DNA of 45,519 nucleotides from Acidobacteriota bacterium (GCA_947470805.1 CANIVU010000070.1:1-45519); one strand, 5' to 3'; positions 8,814-18,530 are shown, counted from the stretch's first letter. The notes: generated from the sequence alone by a model not told the origin. Numbers and translations: made by a program.

Positions 8814-11800
8814 ATGCTACGGCGCCTCTCTATTCTCGCTCTCGTTCTCGCGGCCACTCTCCAAGCACAAGACTTCCGCTCCACGCTCCAGGGGACCGTC
8901 TCCGATCCCTCACAATCCTCCATCGCAAACGCCGCCATCACGCTCCGCAGCGTCGACACCGGCCAGGACCGCACCACCGTCACCAACGCCGACGGCTTCT
9001 ATATTTTCCAGCTCCTCCCCCCCGGAAACTACGAGCTAACCGTTAAGGCGGCCGGCTTCCGCACCTCTGTCGAGAAGGGAATCTCCCTCGCCCTCACCCA
9101 AACCCTCCGCCAGGACGTGGCCCTCCAACTCGGCGACACGGCCGACACCGTCAACGTCGTCGCCAACATCGCCGTCCTCGAAACGGACTCCACATCTCTC
9201 GGCACCGCCATCCGCTCCGAAGTCCGCGACAACCTCCCGCTCAAGGGCCGCAGTTCGCTCTTCATGTTTACCCTCACCCCCGGCGTGGTCAACAACCGCT
9301 ACGGCGAAGACACCCGCCCCAACGACACCATCACCAACATCTTCTTCTCCGCCAACGGCGCGCCCGTAGCCGCCACCGACGTCTTCGTCGATGGCGCCGC
9401 CAACACCGTCAACGTCAACCGCGGCGTCGCCATCTCCCAGTGGGTCCCCTCGGTCGATTCCATCGCCGAGTTCAAACTCGAAATGGGCACCCTCTCCGCC
9501 GAATACGGGCGCTCCGGCGGCAGCATCACCAACATGGTGATCAAGTCCGGTACCAACTCCGTCCACGGCACCGCATACCACTTCTTCCGCAACTCCGCGC
9601 TCGACGCCAATCTCTACTTCGCCCGCGGCCAGGGCCGCCCCCTCGCCGCCTTCTCCGCCAACACCTACGGCTTCGCCCTAGGCGGCCCGGTATGGCTCCC
9701 GAAACTCTACGACGGTCGCAACAAAACATTCTGGTTCACCAGCTTTGAAGGCGCCCGCGAAGGCAACGGCCAGGACAACATCCTCTCCGTGCCCACCACC
9801 AAAATGCGCGCCGGTGACTTCTCCGAAGTCCCCCAGGCCGTCTACGATCCCTTCTCCGTTGCCACCGTCAACGGCGCTCCCGTGCGCACGCCCTTCGCCG
9901 GCAACCTCATCCCCGTCACCCGCCAGGATCCCGTCTCCCAGAAGATCATGGGCTTCTGGCCCGCCCCCAATCGGCCCTCGCCCAACGCCGCCCAACCCTG
10001 GGTCCAGAACTACGGCTTCTCCGGCAAATGGCCGCGCAACTACGACATGTTTGTCGCCAAGTTCGACCACCGCTTCAATAACTCCTGGAACACCTTTTTC
10101 CGCATCAACAAGGGCAAAGGCCTGCTCATCTTCCCCAACGATTTCGACGGCATCGCCACCCAAGGCCGCAACGTCGTCACCCGCCCCAACCTCGGCTTCT
10201 CCTGGGGCAACACGTTCCTGCTGAACAACCGCACCACTCTCGACGTTCGCCTCGGCTACGCGCGCGGCATGGAAGATAACGTCCCCTATTCCGACGGCTT
10301 CAATCTCTCCTCCCTCGGCTTCAACAATCAGTTCATCGGCCTCACGCAGCGCCAGGCCTTCCCCACCATCGGCATCACCGGCTTCACCGGTCTCGCCAAC
10401 AGCCCGCTCATCAAAGACGTCGGCCACACCTACGTGCTGCAAACCAACGTCAGCCACCAGCGCGGCAAACACGTCTTCAAAACCGGCGCCGACCTCCGCC
10501 TCCTCTACGGCAACTTCTTCCGCAACACCAACCCCAGCGGCACGTTCTCCTACTCCAACGCCTGGTCCAACGGCCCCAACGCCCTCACCCCCGCAGGCAA
10601 TACCGGCTTCCCAATGGCCTCGTTCCTCATGGGCCTCGGCGGCGGCAGTCTCGATAACAACACCGGCGTCTCCATCCTGAACAAGTACTACGGCTTCTTC
10701 TTCCAGGACGACTACCGCATCACCTCGAAGCTGACCTTCAACATGGGCCTCCGCTACGAATACGAAACGCCGCGCACCGAACGGTACAACCGTGCCACCC
10801 GCGGCTTCGATATCTCCGCCCCCAGCCCCATCAAGGGCGGCGGCCTCAGCCCCGTCGGCGGCCTGCTCTATGCCGGCATCGGCGGCCTCGATCGCGGCAT
10901 CTATAACCCCGATCGCAACAACATCGCCCCCCGCTTCGGCTTCGCCTACACCTTCATGCCGAAGACGGTCATCCGCGGCGGCTACGCCATCCACTACATG
11001 CCCGTCGTCGGCTCCGTCGACCCTGTCGGCTACTCCACCACCACCGCCATGGTCACCTCGCTCGACGGCTTCACCCCGCGCGATCGCCTCAGCAACCCGT
11101 TCCCCACCGGCCTCGCCGCCAGCACCGGCAACTCGCTCGGCTTGTCCACGCTCGCCGGCCAGAACATCTCCTTCGTCAGCCCCAGCGACGTCACCCCGCT
11201 GCTGCACACCTGGAACGTCAACATCCAGCGCGAAGTCTTCTCCAAGTCGCTGCTCCAAATCGGATACGTCGGCAGCCGCGGCCTCCACATCACCAGCGAC
11301 CCCCAAACCGGTATCAGCGAAAACATCAACCAGGTCCCGGCGCAGTACCTCTCGCTCGGCCGCTCCCTGCTGGACTCCGTGCCGAACCCCTTCGTCGGCG
11401 TCATCCGCGTCGGCCAGCTCTCCGGCGCCACCGTACAGCGCCAGCAATTGCTCCGCCCCTATCCGCAGTTCCTGAACATCACCCGCAACCTGCCCACCTT
11501 CGGCAACACCGTCTACCACTCGCTGCAAACCAAATTTGAACAACGCCTCTGGCACGGCCTAACCACCATCGTCTCCCACACCTGGTCCAAAAACATGGGT
11601 GACATCGGCCCCTACCAGAACATGTATAACCGCCAGGTGGAACGCGCAGTCACCTCCTTTGACGTGCCGCACCGCCTGACCGTCACCACCTCCTGGGACA
11701 TGCCCATCGGCAAAGGCCACAAGTTCCTCGGCAACGCTTCCAAGGCGGTCGATCTCGCCCTCGGCCAGTGGAACATGGCGACGTTCTCCACCTTCCAGTC

Positions 11801-12227
11801 CGGCTTCCCCCTGAGCTTCGGCGTCAATCAAAACACCCTCTTCCTCACCGGTGCCGGCGGCCAGCGGCCGAACGTCCCCGGCGATCCCCAATCCGGCATC
11901 AGCGGCAGCATCACCGATCGCCTCGGCGCCTACTTCAACACCTCCGCCTTCGCCCAACCGGCGGACTTCACCTTCGGCAACGTCGGCTCCCGCGTCGGCT
12001 GGCTCCGCAACCCGGGCATGAACAACATCAACCTCACGCTCACCAAACAGTTCGTCATCACCGAGAAGCTGAAAGCCAATCTCCGCGCCTCCTCCTTCAA
12101 CCTGATGAACCACCCGGTCTTCGGCGGTCCCAACACCACCTTCGGCGCGCTCGGCCAGTTCGGCCGCATCACCGCCCAGGCTAACTTGAGCCGCCAAACC
12201 GAACTGGTCCTGCGCCTGATATTCTAA
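8814..12227 (+). CDS. Large TonB-dependent OAR-like outer-membrane receptor with carboxypeptidase regulatory domain
   Basis: 1137 residues. Signal peptide MLRRLSILALVLAATLQA. Residues about 20-105 form a CarboxypepD_reg-like beta-sandwich (LQGTVSDPSQSSIANAAITL, FYIFQLLPPGNYELTV). A plug region follows (TANGAP-like segment, FVDGAANTVNVNRG, EYGRSGGSITNMVIKSGTN). A long beta-barrel comes next, rich in Tyr/Phe/Asn and ending in LVLRLIF with the terminal Phe typical of outer-membrane proteins. Proteins of this kind are greatly expanded in Solibacter-like acidobacteria and are thought to import oligosaccharides or similar ligands using TonB/ExbBD, which are not encoded here. The four downstream genes follow with gaps of 2-8 bp, so this receptor heads a probable catabolic operon. 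Confidence 0.9.
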   Translation: MLRRLSILALVLAATLQAQDFRSTLQGTVSDPSQSSIANAAITLRSVDTGQDRTTVTNADGFYIFQLLPPGNYELTVKAAGFRTSVEKGISLALTQTLRQDVALQLGDTADTVNVVANIAVLETDSTSLGTAIRSEVRDNLPLKGRSSLFMFTLTPGVVNNRYGEDTRPNDTITNIFFSANGAPVAATDVFVDGAANTVNVNRGVAISQWVPSVDSIAEFKLEMGTLSAEYGRSGGSITNMVIKSGTNSVHGTAYHFFRNSALDANLYFARGQGRPLAAFSANTYGFALGGPVWLPKLYDGRNKTFWFTSFEGAREGNGQDNILSVPTTKMRAGDFSEVPQAVYDPFSVATVNGAPVRTPFAGNLIPVTRQDPVSQKIMGFWPAPNRPSPNAAQPWVQNYGFSGKWPRNYDMFVAKFDHRFNNSWNTFFRINKGKGLLIFPNDFDGIATQGRNVVTRPNLGFSWGNTFLLNNRTTLDVRLGYARGMEDNVPYSDGFNLSSLGFNNQFIGLTQRQAFPTIGITGFTGLANSPLIKDVGHTYVLQTNVSHQRGKHVFKTGADLRLLYGNFFRNTNPSGTFSYSNAWSNGPNALTPAGNTGFPMASFLMGLGGGSLDNNTGVSILNKYYGFFFQDDYRITSKLTFNMGLRYEYETPRTERYNRATRGFDISAPSPIKGGGLSPVGGLLYAGIGGLDRGIYNPDRNNIAPRFGFAYTFMPKTVIRGGYAIHYMPVVGSVDPVGYSTTTAMVTSLDGFTPRDRLSNPFPTGLAASTGNSLGLSTLAGQNISFVSPSDVTPLLHTWNVNIQREVFSKSLLQIGYVGSRGLHITSDPQTGISENINQVPAQYLSLGRSLLDSVPNPFVGVIRVGQLSGATVQRQQLLRPYPQFLNITRNLPTFGNTVYHSLQTKFEQRLWHGLTTIVSHTWSKNMGDIGPYQNMYNRQVERAVTSFDVPHRLTVTTSWDMPIGKGHKFLGNASKAVDLALGQWNMATFSTFQSGFPLSFGVNQNTLFLTGAGGQRPNVPGDPQSGISGSITDRLGAYFNTSAFAQPADFTFGNVGSRVGWLRNPGMNNINLTLTKQFVITEKLKANLRASSFNLMNHPVFGGPNTTFGALGQFGRITAQANLSRQTELVLRLIF

Positions 12228-12233
12228 GGGCCC

Positions 12234-13349
12234 ATGGCCACCGCAGTCGCAACCAAACAGGCGGCCGCTCCCCAGCGGCCGCCCGCCACGCCCTCCGCCC
12301 GTCTGGTTAGCCTCGATGCCTATCGCGGCTTCATCATGCTCATCCTCGCCGGCTCCGGCTTCGGCCTGGCCGTGTTGAAGAACTATCCCAACTGGGCCTG
12401 GCTCGCCGCCCAGGTGGATCACGCCGCCTGGGAAGGCTGCACCTTCTGGGATCTCATCCAACCCGCCTTCACCTTCATGGTCGGCATCGCCATGCCGCTT
12501 GCCTTCGCCCGCCGCGCCGCCGAAGGCGCAAAGAATCGCGAAGTCTTCAAACACGTCCTCAGCCGCGCCGGCCTGCTCATCGTTCTCAGCAACATCTTCT
12601 CCAACTGGGGCGCCACCGGTCCGCTCAAATTCCAGCTGATCAACGTCCTCTGCCAAATCGCCATCGGCTACGTTCTCTGCTTCCTCATCACCCGCCTCCC
12701 GTTCAAGCAACAGGCCATCACCGCCGCCGCCACGCTCGCCGGCTACTGGGCTCTCTACCTCCTCTTCCCCAGTCCCAACGGGCCGTTCTCGCAATACGGC
12801 AACGTCGGCGCCGTGCTGGATTTGAACCTTCTCGGCTACAACTACTCCGGCTACTACACCACCCTGAACGCCGTCGGCAACGGTATCACAATCCTCTTCG
12901 GCTGCTGGGCCGGCATGCTTTTCCAGTCCCAACACACCCACGTCGAAAAGATCAAAATCCTCGCCATCGCCGCCGTCGCCTGCTTCACCTTCGGCCTCCT
13001 CCTCCAGCCCTTCAACCCCATGATCAAACGCCTCTGGACGGTCTCCTTCACCTTCTGGAGCACCGGCTGGGTCCTGCTCATGCTGATCGCCTTCTACTGG
13101 ATCATCGAAGTCAAAGGCCACAAAAACTGGGCCTTCCCGCTCACCGTCGTCGGCATGAACTCCATCTTCATCTACTCCCTCGGTCAGATCGGCATCAAGG
13201 GCTGGCTCGACCGCGGCCTTGCCGGCTTCACGCGCAAATTCGCCCTCTTCGGCGACCTCGGCATCATCCCCCATCAATTGGTGGTCCTGGCCTTCCTGTG
13301 GTATGCCTGCTATTGGCTCTACCAACGCAAAATCTTCCTCAAGGTCTGA
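12234..13349 (+). CDS. Multi-pass membrane acyltransferase, DUF5009/HGSNAT-like
   Basis: 371 residues. Motif RLVSLDAYRGFIMLILAGSG near residue 25 and CTFWDLIQPAFTFMVGIAMP near residue 65 are hallmarks of the DUF5009/heparan-alpha-glucosaminide N-acetyltransferase-related family (NagX-like). About nine hydrophobic segments are visible. Eukaryotic HGSNAT moves an acetyl group from cytoplasmic acetyl-CoA onto a terminal glucosamine on the far side of a membrane; the bacterial members are assumed to acylate a sugar in the periplasm. The gene begins 6 bp after the TonB receptor and ends 2 bp before the enolase-superfamily gene. Placement next to a sulfatase supports a role in processing sulfated or amino-sugar glycans, but this is inferred. 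Confidence 0.82.
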   Translation: MATAVATKQAAAPQRPPATPSARLVSLDAYRGFIMLILAGSGFGLAVLKNYPNWAWLAAQVDHAAWEGCTFWDLIQPAFTFMVGIAMPLAFARRAAEGAKNREVFKHVLSRAGLLIVLSNIFSNWGATGPLKFQLINVLCQIAIGYVLCFLITRLPFKQQAITAAATLAGYWALYLLFPSPNGPFSQYGNVGAVLDLNLLGYNYSGYYTTLNAVGNGITILFGCWAGMLFQSQHTHVEKIKILAIAAVACFTFGLLLQPFNPMIKRLWTVSFTFWSTGWVLLMLIAFYWIIEVKGHKNWAFPLTVVGMNSIFIYSLGQIGIKGWLDRGLAGFTRKFALFGDLGIIPHQLVVLAFLWYACYWLYQRKIFLKV

Positions 13350-13351
13350 CC

Positions 13352-14533
13352 ATGACTCGCCGCCACCTCCTGGCCTCCCTCGCCCTCCTGGGCGCCGGCC
13401 AGCGTTTGAAAATCACCAAACTCGTCACCCGCAAACACTCCATCGGGAACCGAGACTATCTGTTCCTCGAAATCGAAACCGACGCCGGCATCACCGGCCT
13501 CGGCGAAGGCTCCGTCTCCGGCCGCGTCGATATCGTCGAACAGGCCATCCAGTTTTACACGCCCTACCTCACCGGCAAAGACCCCGGCGGCATCGAAGAC
13601 CACTGGAACCGCAACTACTTCCAACTCTCCCGTTACCGCAACGGCCCCGTCCTCATGTCCGCTCTATCGGCCATCGATATCGCCCTCTGGGACATCCTCG
13701 GCAAACAACTCGGCCAGCCCGTCTGGCGGCTACTCGGCGCCACAGAAGCCCGCCCCCTCCGCGCCTACTACAGCCACTGGAGCCAAACGCTCAACGACCG
13801 CACACCCGCCAAAATCGAAGCACTCGCAAAGCAGACCCGCGCCGAAGGCTGGACCTGCATCAAGTGGGTGCTCCCCAAAGGCGGCACCGAACAGGAACGC
13901 CTGATCCGATTAACCGCCGAAGTCGAAGCCGCCCGCAAAGGCGGCGGCCCGGACATGGAAATCGGCCTGGAAATGTGGGAGACATTCTCCGTCCGCTCCG
14001 CCCTCGAATTCGCCCGCGCCGTCGCCCCCTTCAAGCCCATGTTCATTGAGGAGCCCTTCTGGCGAGAGATACCGCAGGCCCTCGGCGAAATCGCGGCGAA
14101 GAGCCCCGTGCCCGTCGCCGGCGGCGAAGGACTCATCTCCCGCTTCGAGTTCAAACAACTCCTCGACGCCCACGGCGCGCAGATCATCCAGCCCGACGTC
14201 ATCCATTGCGGCGGCATCTCGGAGATCCGCAAAATCGCCCAACTCGCCGAAACCTACGGCGCCGAGATCTCCCCCCACATGTACTACGGCCCCATCGCCC
14301 ACGTGGCCTCGCTCCAAGCCATGGCCTCCACCCGCAACTTCCTCATCCAGGAATGGGACGCCGGCGCCACGCCAGGCTTCGCGCCGTTGACCAAAAACAC
14401 CTTCCCCCAAGCCATCAAAGGTGAAGTCACGCTCAACGACAAGCCCGGCCTCGGCCTCGAAATGGACTGGGCCCTCTGGCAGCAAAAGCACCCGTACAAA
14501 GCCGCCAGCCTCCGTCCGCCCGGCGGCCGCTAA
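13352..14533 (+). CDS. Tat-exported mandelate racemase/enolase-superfamily enzyme
   Basis: 393 residues from ATG 13352; the longer frame from 13298 lies in the upstream gene. The N-terminus MTRRHLLASLALLGAG is a twin-arginine-type signal, unusual for a superfamily that is usually cytoplasmic. Capping domain at about 20-135, then the barrel. Metal ligands are probably E207 (GLEMWE), E233 (FIEEP) and E259 (GGEGL), with H309 (SPHM) on the last strand. Compared with galactonate dehydratase, the first-strand Asp-x-His pair appears as Glu-x-Trp, so one catalytic His seems absent and the reaction may differ from simple sugar-acid dehydration. It sits between the HGSNAT-like gene and the sulfatase with 2-5 bp gaps, in an operon. 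Confidence 0.85.
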   Translation: MTRRHLLASLALLGAGQRLKITKLVTRKHSIGNRDYLFLEIETDAGITGLGEGSVSGRVDIVEQAIQFYTPYLTGKDPGGIEDHWNRNYFQLSRYRNGPVLMSALSAIDIALWDILGKQLGQPVWRLLGATEARPLRAYYSHWSQTLNDRTPAKIEALAKQTRAEGWTCIKWVLPKGGTEQERLIRLTAEVEAARKGGGPDMEIGLEMWETFSVRSALEFARAVAPFKPMFIEEPFWREIPQALGEIAAKSPVPVAGGEGLISRFEFKQLLDAHGAQIIQPDVIHCGGISEIRKIAQLAETYGAEISPHMYYGPIAHVASLQAMASTRNFLIQEWDAGATPGFAPLTKNTFPQAIKGEVTLNDKPGLGLEMDWALWQQKHPYKAASLRPPGGR

Positions 14534-14538
14534 CCCCA

Positions 14539-15963
14539 ATGACCCGCCGCCAATTCCTGGCCACTGCCACCGTCGCAGCAGCCGGCGCCAAGCGCCCGCC
14601 CAACATCATCGTCATCCTCGCCGACGATCAGGGCTACGGCGATCTCGGCTGCTACGGCTCGCCCTACATCCGCACACCCCACATCGACCGCATGGCCGCC
14701 GAAGGCCTCCGCTGCACGGACTTCTACGCCCAGTCCCTCTGCGGCCCCTCCCGCGCCGCACTCCTCACCGGCTCCTACCCCGCCCGCAACAGCCTCAACT
14801 TCAACCATCTCCCGGGTGCCAAAACCGGCATCCACCCCAACGAAATCACCATCCCCGAACTCCTCAAACAGGCCAACTACGCCACCGCCATGGTCGGCAA
14901 ATGGCACCTCGGCGACGCAAAGCAATTCCTCCCCACCCGCAACGGGTTCGACTCCTGGCTCGGCCTCCCCTACTCCAACGACATGTGGCCGTACCATCCC
15001 AAGGTCACCCGAATAGGCCCAGAAAATACCACCGCGAAAGCCGTCCGCGAACGCGCCGAACTCACCGGCTTCGACGGCCAGGGCCAGCACTACCCGCCCG
15101 ATTGGTTCCCGCCTCTCCCGCTCATGCGCAACGAAGAGGTCATCGAAACCAACCCCGATCAATCCACCCTCACCGCCCGCTACACCGACGAAGCCCTCCG
15201 CTTCATCGCCGCCAACAAGTCCCGCCCCTTCTTCCTCTACGTCGCCCACGCCATGCCCCACGTCCCGCTCTTCCCCGGCAAGGAGTTCGACGGTAAATCC
15301 CTGCGGGGCCGCTACGGTGACGCCATTGAAGAGCTCGACGACAGCACCGGCCGCATCCTCGCCGCCCTCAAACAGCACAAGCTCGATAACGACTCGCTCG
15401 TCGTCTACACCTCCGACAACGGCCCTTGGCTCCCCTACGGCATCGACGCCGGTTCCGCCGGCCCTCTCCGCTCCGGCAAAGGCACCGTCTACGAAGGCGG
15501 CATCCGCGTCCCCGCCATCTTCCGCTGGCCCGGCCACATCCCCGCCAATACCGTCACCTCCCAAATCGCCGCGACGATAGACTTCCTCCCCACCTTCGCC
15601 GCCGCCGCCCAAATCAAGCTCCCCACGGACCGCACGCTCGACGGCCACAACCTCCTCCCCGTACTCACCGGAGCCGCGAAACAAAGCCCACACGACACCT
15701 TCTACTATTTCGACACCGCCATCCACTACACCCCCGAAACCGGCCGCCCCGCCAGCAACTCGAACCTCCTCGCCATCCGCCAAGGCCGCTGGAAACTGCA
15801 TCTGGAATCTCGCGCCCTCTACGACCTCCAAAGCGACATCGGCGAAACCCGCAACGTCTCCGCCCGCGACCCAGAACTCGTCCGCCGCCTCACCGAAGCC
15901 GCCAACAAATTCCTGTCCACCCTCCGCGCCAACGTCCGGCCCATCGCCACGCTGCCCCTATAA
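14539..15963 (+). CDS. Tat-exported type I arylsulfatase
   Basis: 474 residues. Tat-type leader MTRRQFLATATVAAAGA. Metal-binding NIIVILADDQGYGDLGC has D29-D30, and the sulfatase signature CGPSRAALLTGSYPAR has C68, the cysteine converted to formylglycine by a maturase that is not encoded in this window. VGKWHLGD (second signature) and TSDNGPW are also present. Length is normal for the family. The enzyme cleaves sulfate esters from a glycan or aryl substrate in the periplasm. It starts 5 bp after the enolase-superfamily gene and is followed 8 bp later by a TonB receptor, which supports a sulfated-carbohydrate utilisation locus. Confidence 0.93.
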   Translation: MTRRQFLATATVAAAGAKRPPNIIVILADDQGYGDLGCYGSPYIRTPHIDRMAAEGLRCTDFYAQSLCGPSRAALLTGSYPARNSLNFNHLPGAKTGIHPNEITIPELLKQANYATAMVGKWHLGDAKQFLPTRNGFDSWLGLPYSNDMWPYHPKVTRIGPENTTAKAVRERAELTGFDGQGQHYPPDWFPPLPLMRNEEVIETNPDQSTLTARYTDEALRFIAANKSRPFFLYVAHAMPHVPLFPGKEFDGKSLRGRYGDAIEELDDSTGRILAALKQHKLDNDSLVVYTSDNGPWLPYGIDAGSAGPLRSGKGTVYEGGIRVPAIFRWPGHIPANTVTSQIAATIDFLPTFAAAAQIKLPTDRTLDGHNLLPVLTGAAKQSPHDTFYYFDTAIHYTPETGRPASNSNLLAIRQGRWKLHLESRALYDLQSDIGETRNVSARDPELVRRLTEAANKFLSTLRANVRPIATLPL

Positions 15964-15964
15964 T
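15959..15964 (+). promoter_or_regulatory. Perfect -10 box (TATAAT) overlapping the sulfatase stop, 7 nt before the next start
   Basis: TATAAT contains the sulfatase TAA stop and ends seven bases before ATG 15972. A start site there would make the second TonB receptor mRNA leaderless. The hexamer could also be chance, since it encodes the last residue and stop of the sulfatase. No -35 box is seen. Confidence 0.35.
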
Positions 15965-15971
15965 TGTGTCA

Positions 15972-18530
15972 ATGCGGTTGCAAAGGGTCTTTCTGTTGGC
16001 GCTCACGCCAACCCTCTTATTTCCCCAACAAAAACCAGCGCCCGAGCAGCCCGCCGCCGAACGTCGCACCGACCTCAATCTCCTCAACAAAACCGACACC
16101 GCCGCCGGCGAATCCCGACGCAACGAAAACGTCCAGTTCAACCTCATCGATAACAACGCCCTCAAAGAACTCAACATCCGCCTCGGCACCACCGCCACGC
16201 TGATCGATGACGTCAAGGCCGACCGCAACTACTTCGGCGCCGAATACGGCAACAAACCCGCCAGCCCCATTCATCTCTCCCCCACGAAGCCCACCCATAT
16301 CCACGGCTCCCTCTTCGAAACCCACGGCAACAGCGTCCTCAACGCCCGCAGCTTCTTCACCGTCGGCGCCCTCCGCCCCGCTCACGAAAATCAGTACGGC
16401 GCCAACATCGGCTTCCGGCCCTGGAAAGGCGCCGCCGTCACGCTCGACGCTGGCCAGCAGAAACTCCGCGGCAACGTCAACGGCAACATCGTCGTCCCCA
16501 AAGCCGACGAACGCACCCCCCGCACCACCAATCCCGCGGTCCGCCAAATGATCGAGCGCTACCTCAACGCCTTCCCCAAAGAACTCCCCAACCGCACCGA
16601 TATCAACGAGCGCGCCCTCAACACCAACGCCCCGCAAAACTTGAACGACAACAACGCCTCCGCCCGCCTCGATCAACAGCTAAACACCAGGCACTCCCTC
16701 AATCTCCGCTACGCCTTCACCGCCCAAATCCTCGACGCCTTCCAACTCGTCGCCGGCCAGAACCCCGACACCACCACCCGCGCCCACACCGCGCAAATCT
16801 CCTGGGCCTTCCTCAAGTCCGCCCAAACCTCCATCCTCACCACCGCCATGTTCGACCGCGTCGGCTCCCTCCTCGTCCCCGAACCCAACGCCGTCGGCCC
16901 GCAGGTCAACTTCTCCAACGTCATCACCACCCTCGGCCCCGGCTCCAACATCCCCATCGACCGTGCCCTGAACCGCTTCCGCTACGGCACAGCCATGAAA
17001 CAAACCAAGGGCCGCCACAACTGGTACGCCGGCTTTGACTACAGCCGCCGCCAGTTGAACGGCACCGAAGCCTCCAGCACCCGCGGCAATCTCTACTTCC
17101 GCAACGACCTCGGCCGCACCGTCATGGAGAACTTCCTCCTCGGCATTCCCAGCCGCTTCTCCGGCTCTGTCGGCAGCATCCACCGCGGCTTCCGCGGCCA
17201 CGAATTCGCCACCTTCATAGGCGACGATTTCCGCGTCAACTCCCGCATCACCCTCCACTACGGCCTCCGCCACGAAGCCATCACCGCCCCCACCGAAGTC
17301 AACGGCCTCAACAAGCTCCCCTACGACTGCGACTGCAACAACTTCGCCCCCCGCTTCGGCCTCGCCCTCCGGACCAAAGCCGGCGTCATCCGCGCCGCCT
17401 ACAGCGTCCACTTTGGTGAAATCTTCCCCGTCACCTACTCACAAATCCGCTACAACCCGCCGCTCAACAGCAAGTTCGAAATCCAGGTTCCCGACATCAC
17501 CAAACTCCTCAGCCTGCTCAACCTCCCGGCCGACCCCAACGCCCGCAGCACCTTTCTCTCCATCTCGCCGGACCTCGCCACCCCCTACTCCCACCTCTAC
17601 AGCTTCTCGCTCGAAAACACGCTCGCCAAAGGCTGGAAACTCCAACTCGGCTACGTCGGCAGCCGCGCCCACAAGCTGATGATGCTGCAGTACAACAACC
17701 GCTCCGTCGCCGTACCCGGCATCCCGCAGAACACCGCCACCATCAACGACCGCCGGCCCGACCCGCGCTACTTCGACGTTCGCAACGCCGTCAACGGCGC
17801 CCACGGCTACTTCGACGCCGCCCGCGCCACCCTCGTCCTCCCCCGTTGGCACGGCGCCAGCCTGGAGACCTCCTACTGGCTCTCCAAGGCGATCGACACC
17901 GGCGCGTCCTACACCAATACCGCCACCGGCGACGACGGCCGCCAAAGCCAGTCGCAAACCGAAAAGAACATCTGGGCCGACGTGAAATCGGTCAGCAGCT
18001 TCGATCAGAAACACGCCTTCCTCGCCCGCGGTAGCTACGCCACACCGAAGGTGAAGTGGCTCGGCTCCTGGGATCTCAGCGGCGTCTGGCTCGTCAAGAC
18101 CGGCACCCCCTTCAGCATCATCACCGGCTCGGACGCCCCCGGTTTCGGCAACGTCGATGGCGACCAGGGGGACCGGCCCAACATCGCCGATCCCTCCATC
18201 CTCGGCCGCACCATCGGCAATCCCGACACCTCCCGCGCCCTGCTCCCCCGCTCGGCCTTCAGCTTTATCCAGCCCACGCAGAACCGCGGCAATATAGGCA
18301 ACAACACCTTCCGCAAGGCCGGCATCGCCAACGTCAACGCCAGCGTCTCCCGAAATTTCAACCTCGGGGGGGACCGCAAACTGCTCTTCCGTTCCGAAGC
18401 CGTCAACCTCGGCAACACGCCGCAGTTCGCCCAGCCCTTCCCCGAGCTCTCGTCTCCCAACTTCGCCTTCATCACCAACACGCTCAACGACGGCCGCGCC
18501 ATCCGCTTCCATCTACGCTTCCAGTTCTAG
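15972..18530 (+). CDS. Short OAR-like TonB-dependent outer-membrane protein lacking the N-terminal regulatory domain
   Basis: 852 residues from ATG 15972; the frame continues upstream only as a shadow of the sulfatase. Signal peptide MRLQRVFLLALTPTLLFPQQ. Unlike the 1137-residue receptor at 8814, there is no CarboxypepD_reg sandwich: after a charged 40-residue stretch it enters a short plug-like segment (DDVKADRNYFGAEYGN) and then the barrel (HIHGSLFETHGNSVLNARSFF, FAPRFGLALRTKAG), ending RFHLRFQF with the terminal Phe. No TonB box is obvious, so it may be a passive or partner channel. The stop codon lies inside a 43-bp palindrome shared with the stop of the convergent DUF1801 gene. Confidence 0.82.
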   Translation: MRLQRVFLLALTPTLLFPQQKPAPEQPAAERRTDLNLLNKTDTAAGESRRNENVQFNLIDNNALKELNIRLGTTATLIDDVKADRNYFGAEYGNKPASPIHLSPTKPTHIHGSLFETHGNSVLNARSFFTVGALRPAHENQYGANIGFRPWKGAAVTLDAGQQKLRGNVNGNIVVPKADERTPRTTNPAVRQMIERYLNAFPKELPNRTDINERALNTNAPQNLNDNNASARLDQQLNTRHSLNLRYAFTAQILDAFQLVAGQNPDTTTRAHTAQISWAFLKSAQTSILTTAMFDRVGSLLVPEPNAVGPQVNFSNVITTLGPGSNIPIDRALNRFRYGTAMKQTKGRHNWYAGFDYSRRQLNGTEASSTRGNLYFRNDLGRTVMENFLLGIPSRFSGSVGSIHRGFRGHEFATFIGDDFRVNSRITLHYGLRHEAITAPTEVNGLNKLPYDCDCNNFAPRFGLALRTKAGVIRAAYSVHFGEIFPVTYSQIRYNPPLNSKFEIQVPDITKLLSLLNLPADPNARSTFLSISPDLATPYSHLYSFSLENTLAKGWKLQLGYVGSRAHKLMMLQYNNRSVAVPGIPQNTATINDRRPDPRYFDVRNAVNGAHGYFDAARATLVLPRWHGASLETSYWLSKAIDTGASYTNTATGDDGRQSQSQTEKNIWADVKSVSSFDQKHAFLARGSYATPKVKWLGSWDLSGVWLVKTGTPFSIITGSDAPGFGNVDGDQGDRPNIADPSILGRTIGNPDTSRALLPRSAFSFIQPTQNRGNIGNNTFRKAGIANVNASVSRNFNLGGDRKLLFRSEAVNLGNTPQFAQPFPELSSPNFAFITNTLNDGRAIRFHLRFQF

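Noticed and set aside
9678-13325. Long antisense open frames (over 550 residues) opposite the TonB and acyltransferase genes
   Set aside because: They mirror codon bias of the GC-rich sense genes, have low-complexity Gly/Glu/Val-rich composition, and no ribosome site or family similarity.
15426-15971. Upstream extension of the second TonB gene
   Set aside because: It is Arg/Pro-rich and out of frame with the sulfatase, with no similarity; the signal peptide begins at 15972.
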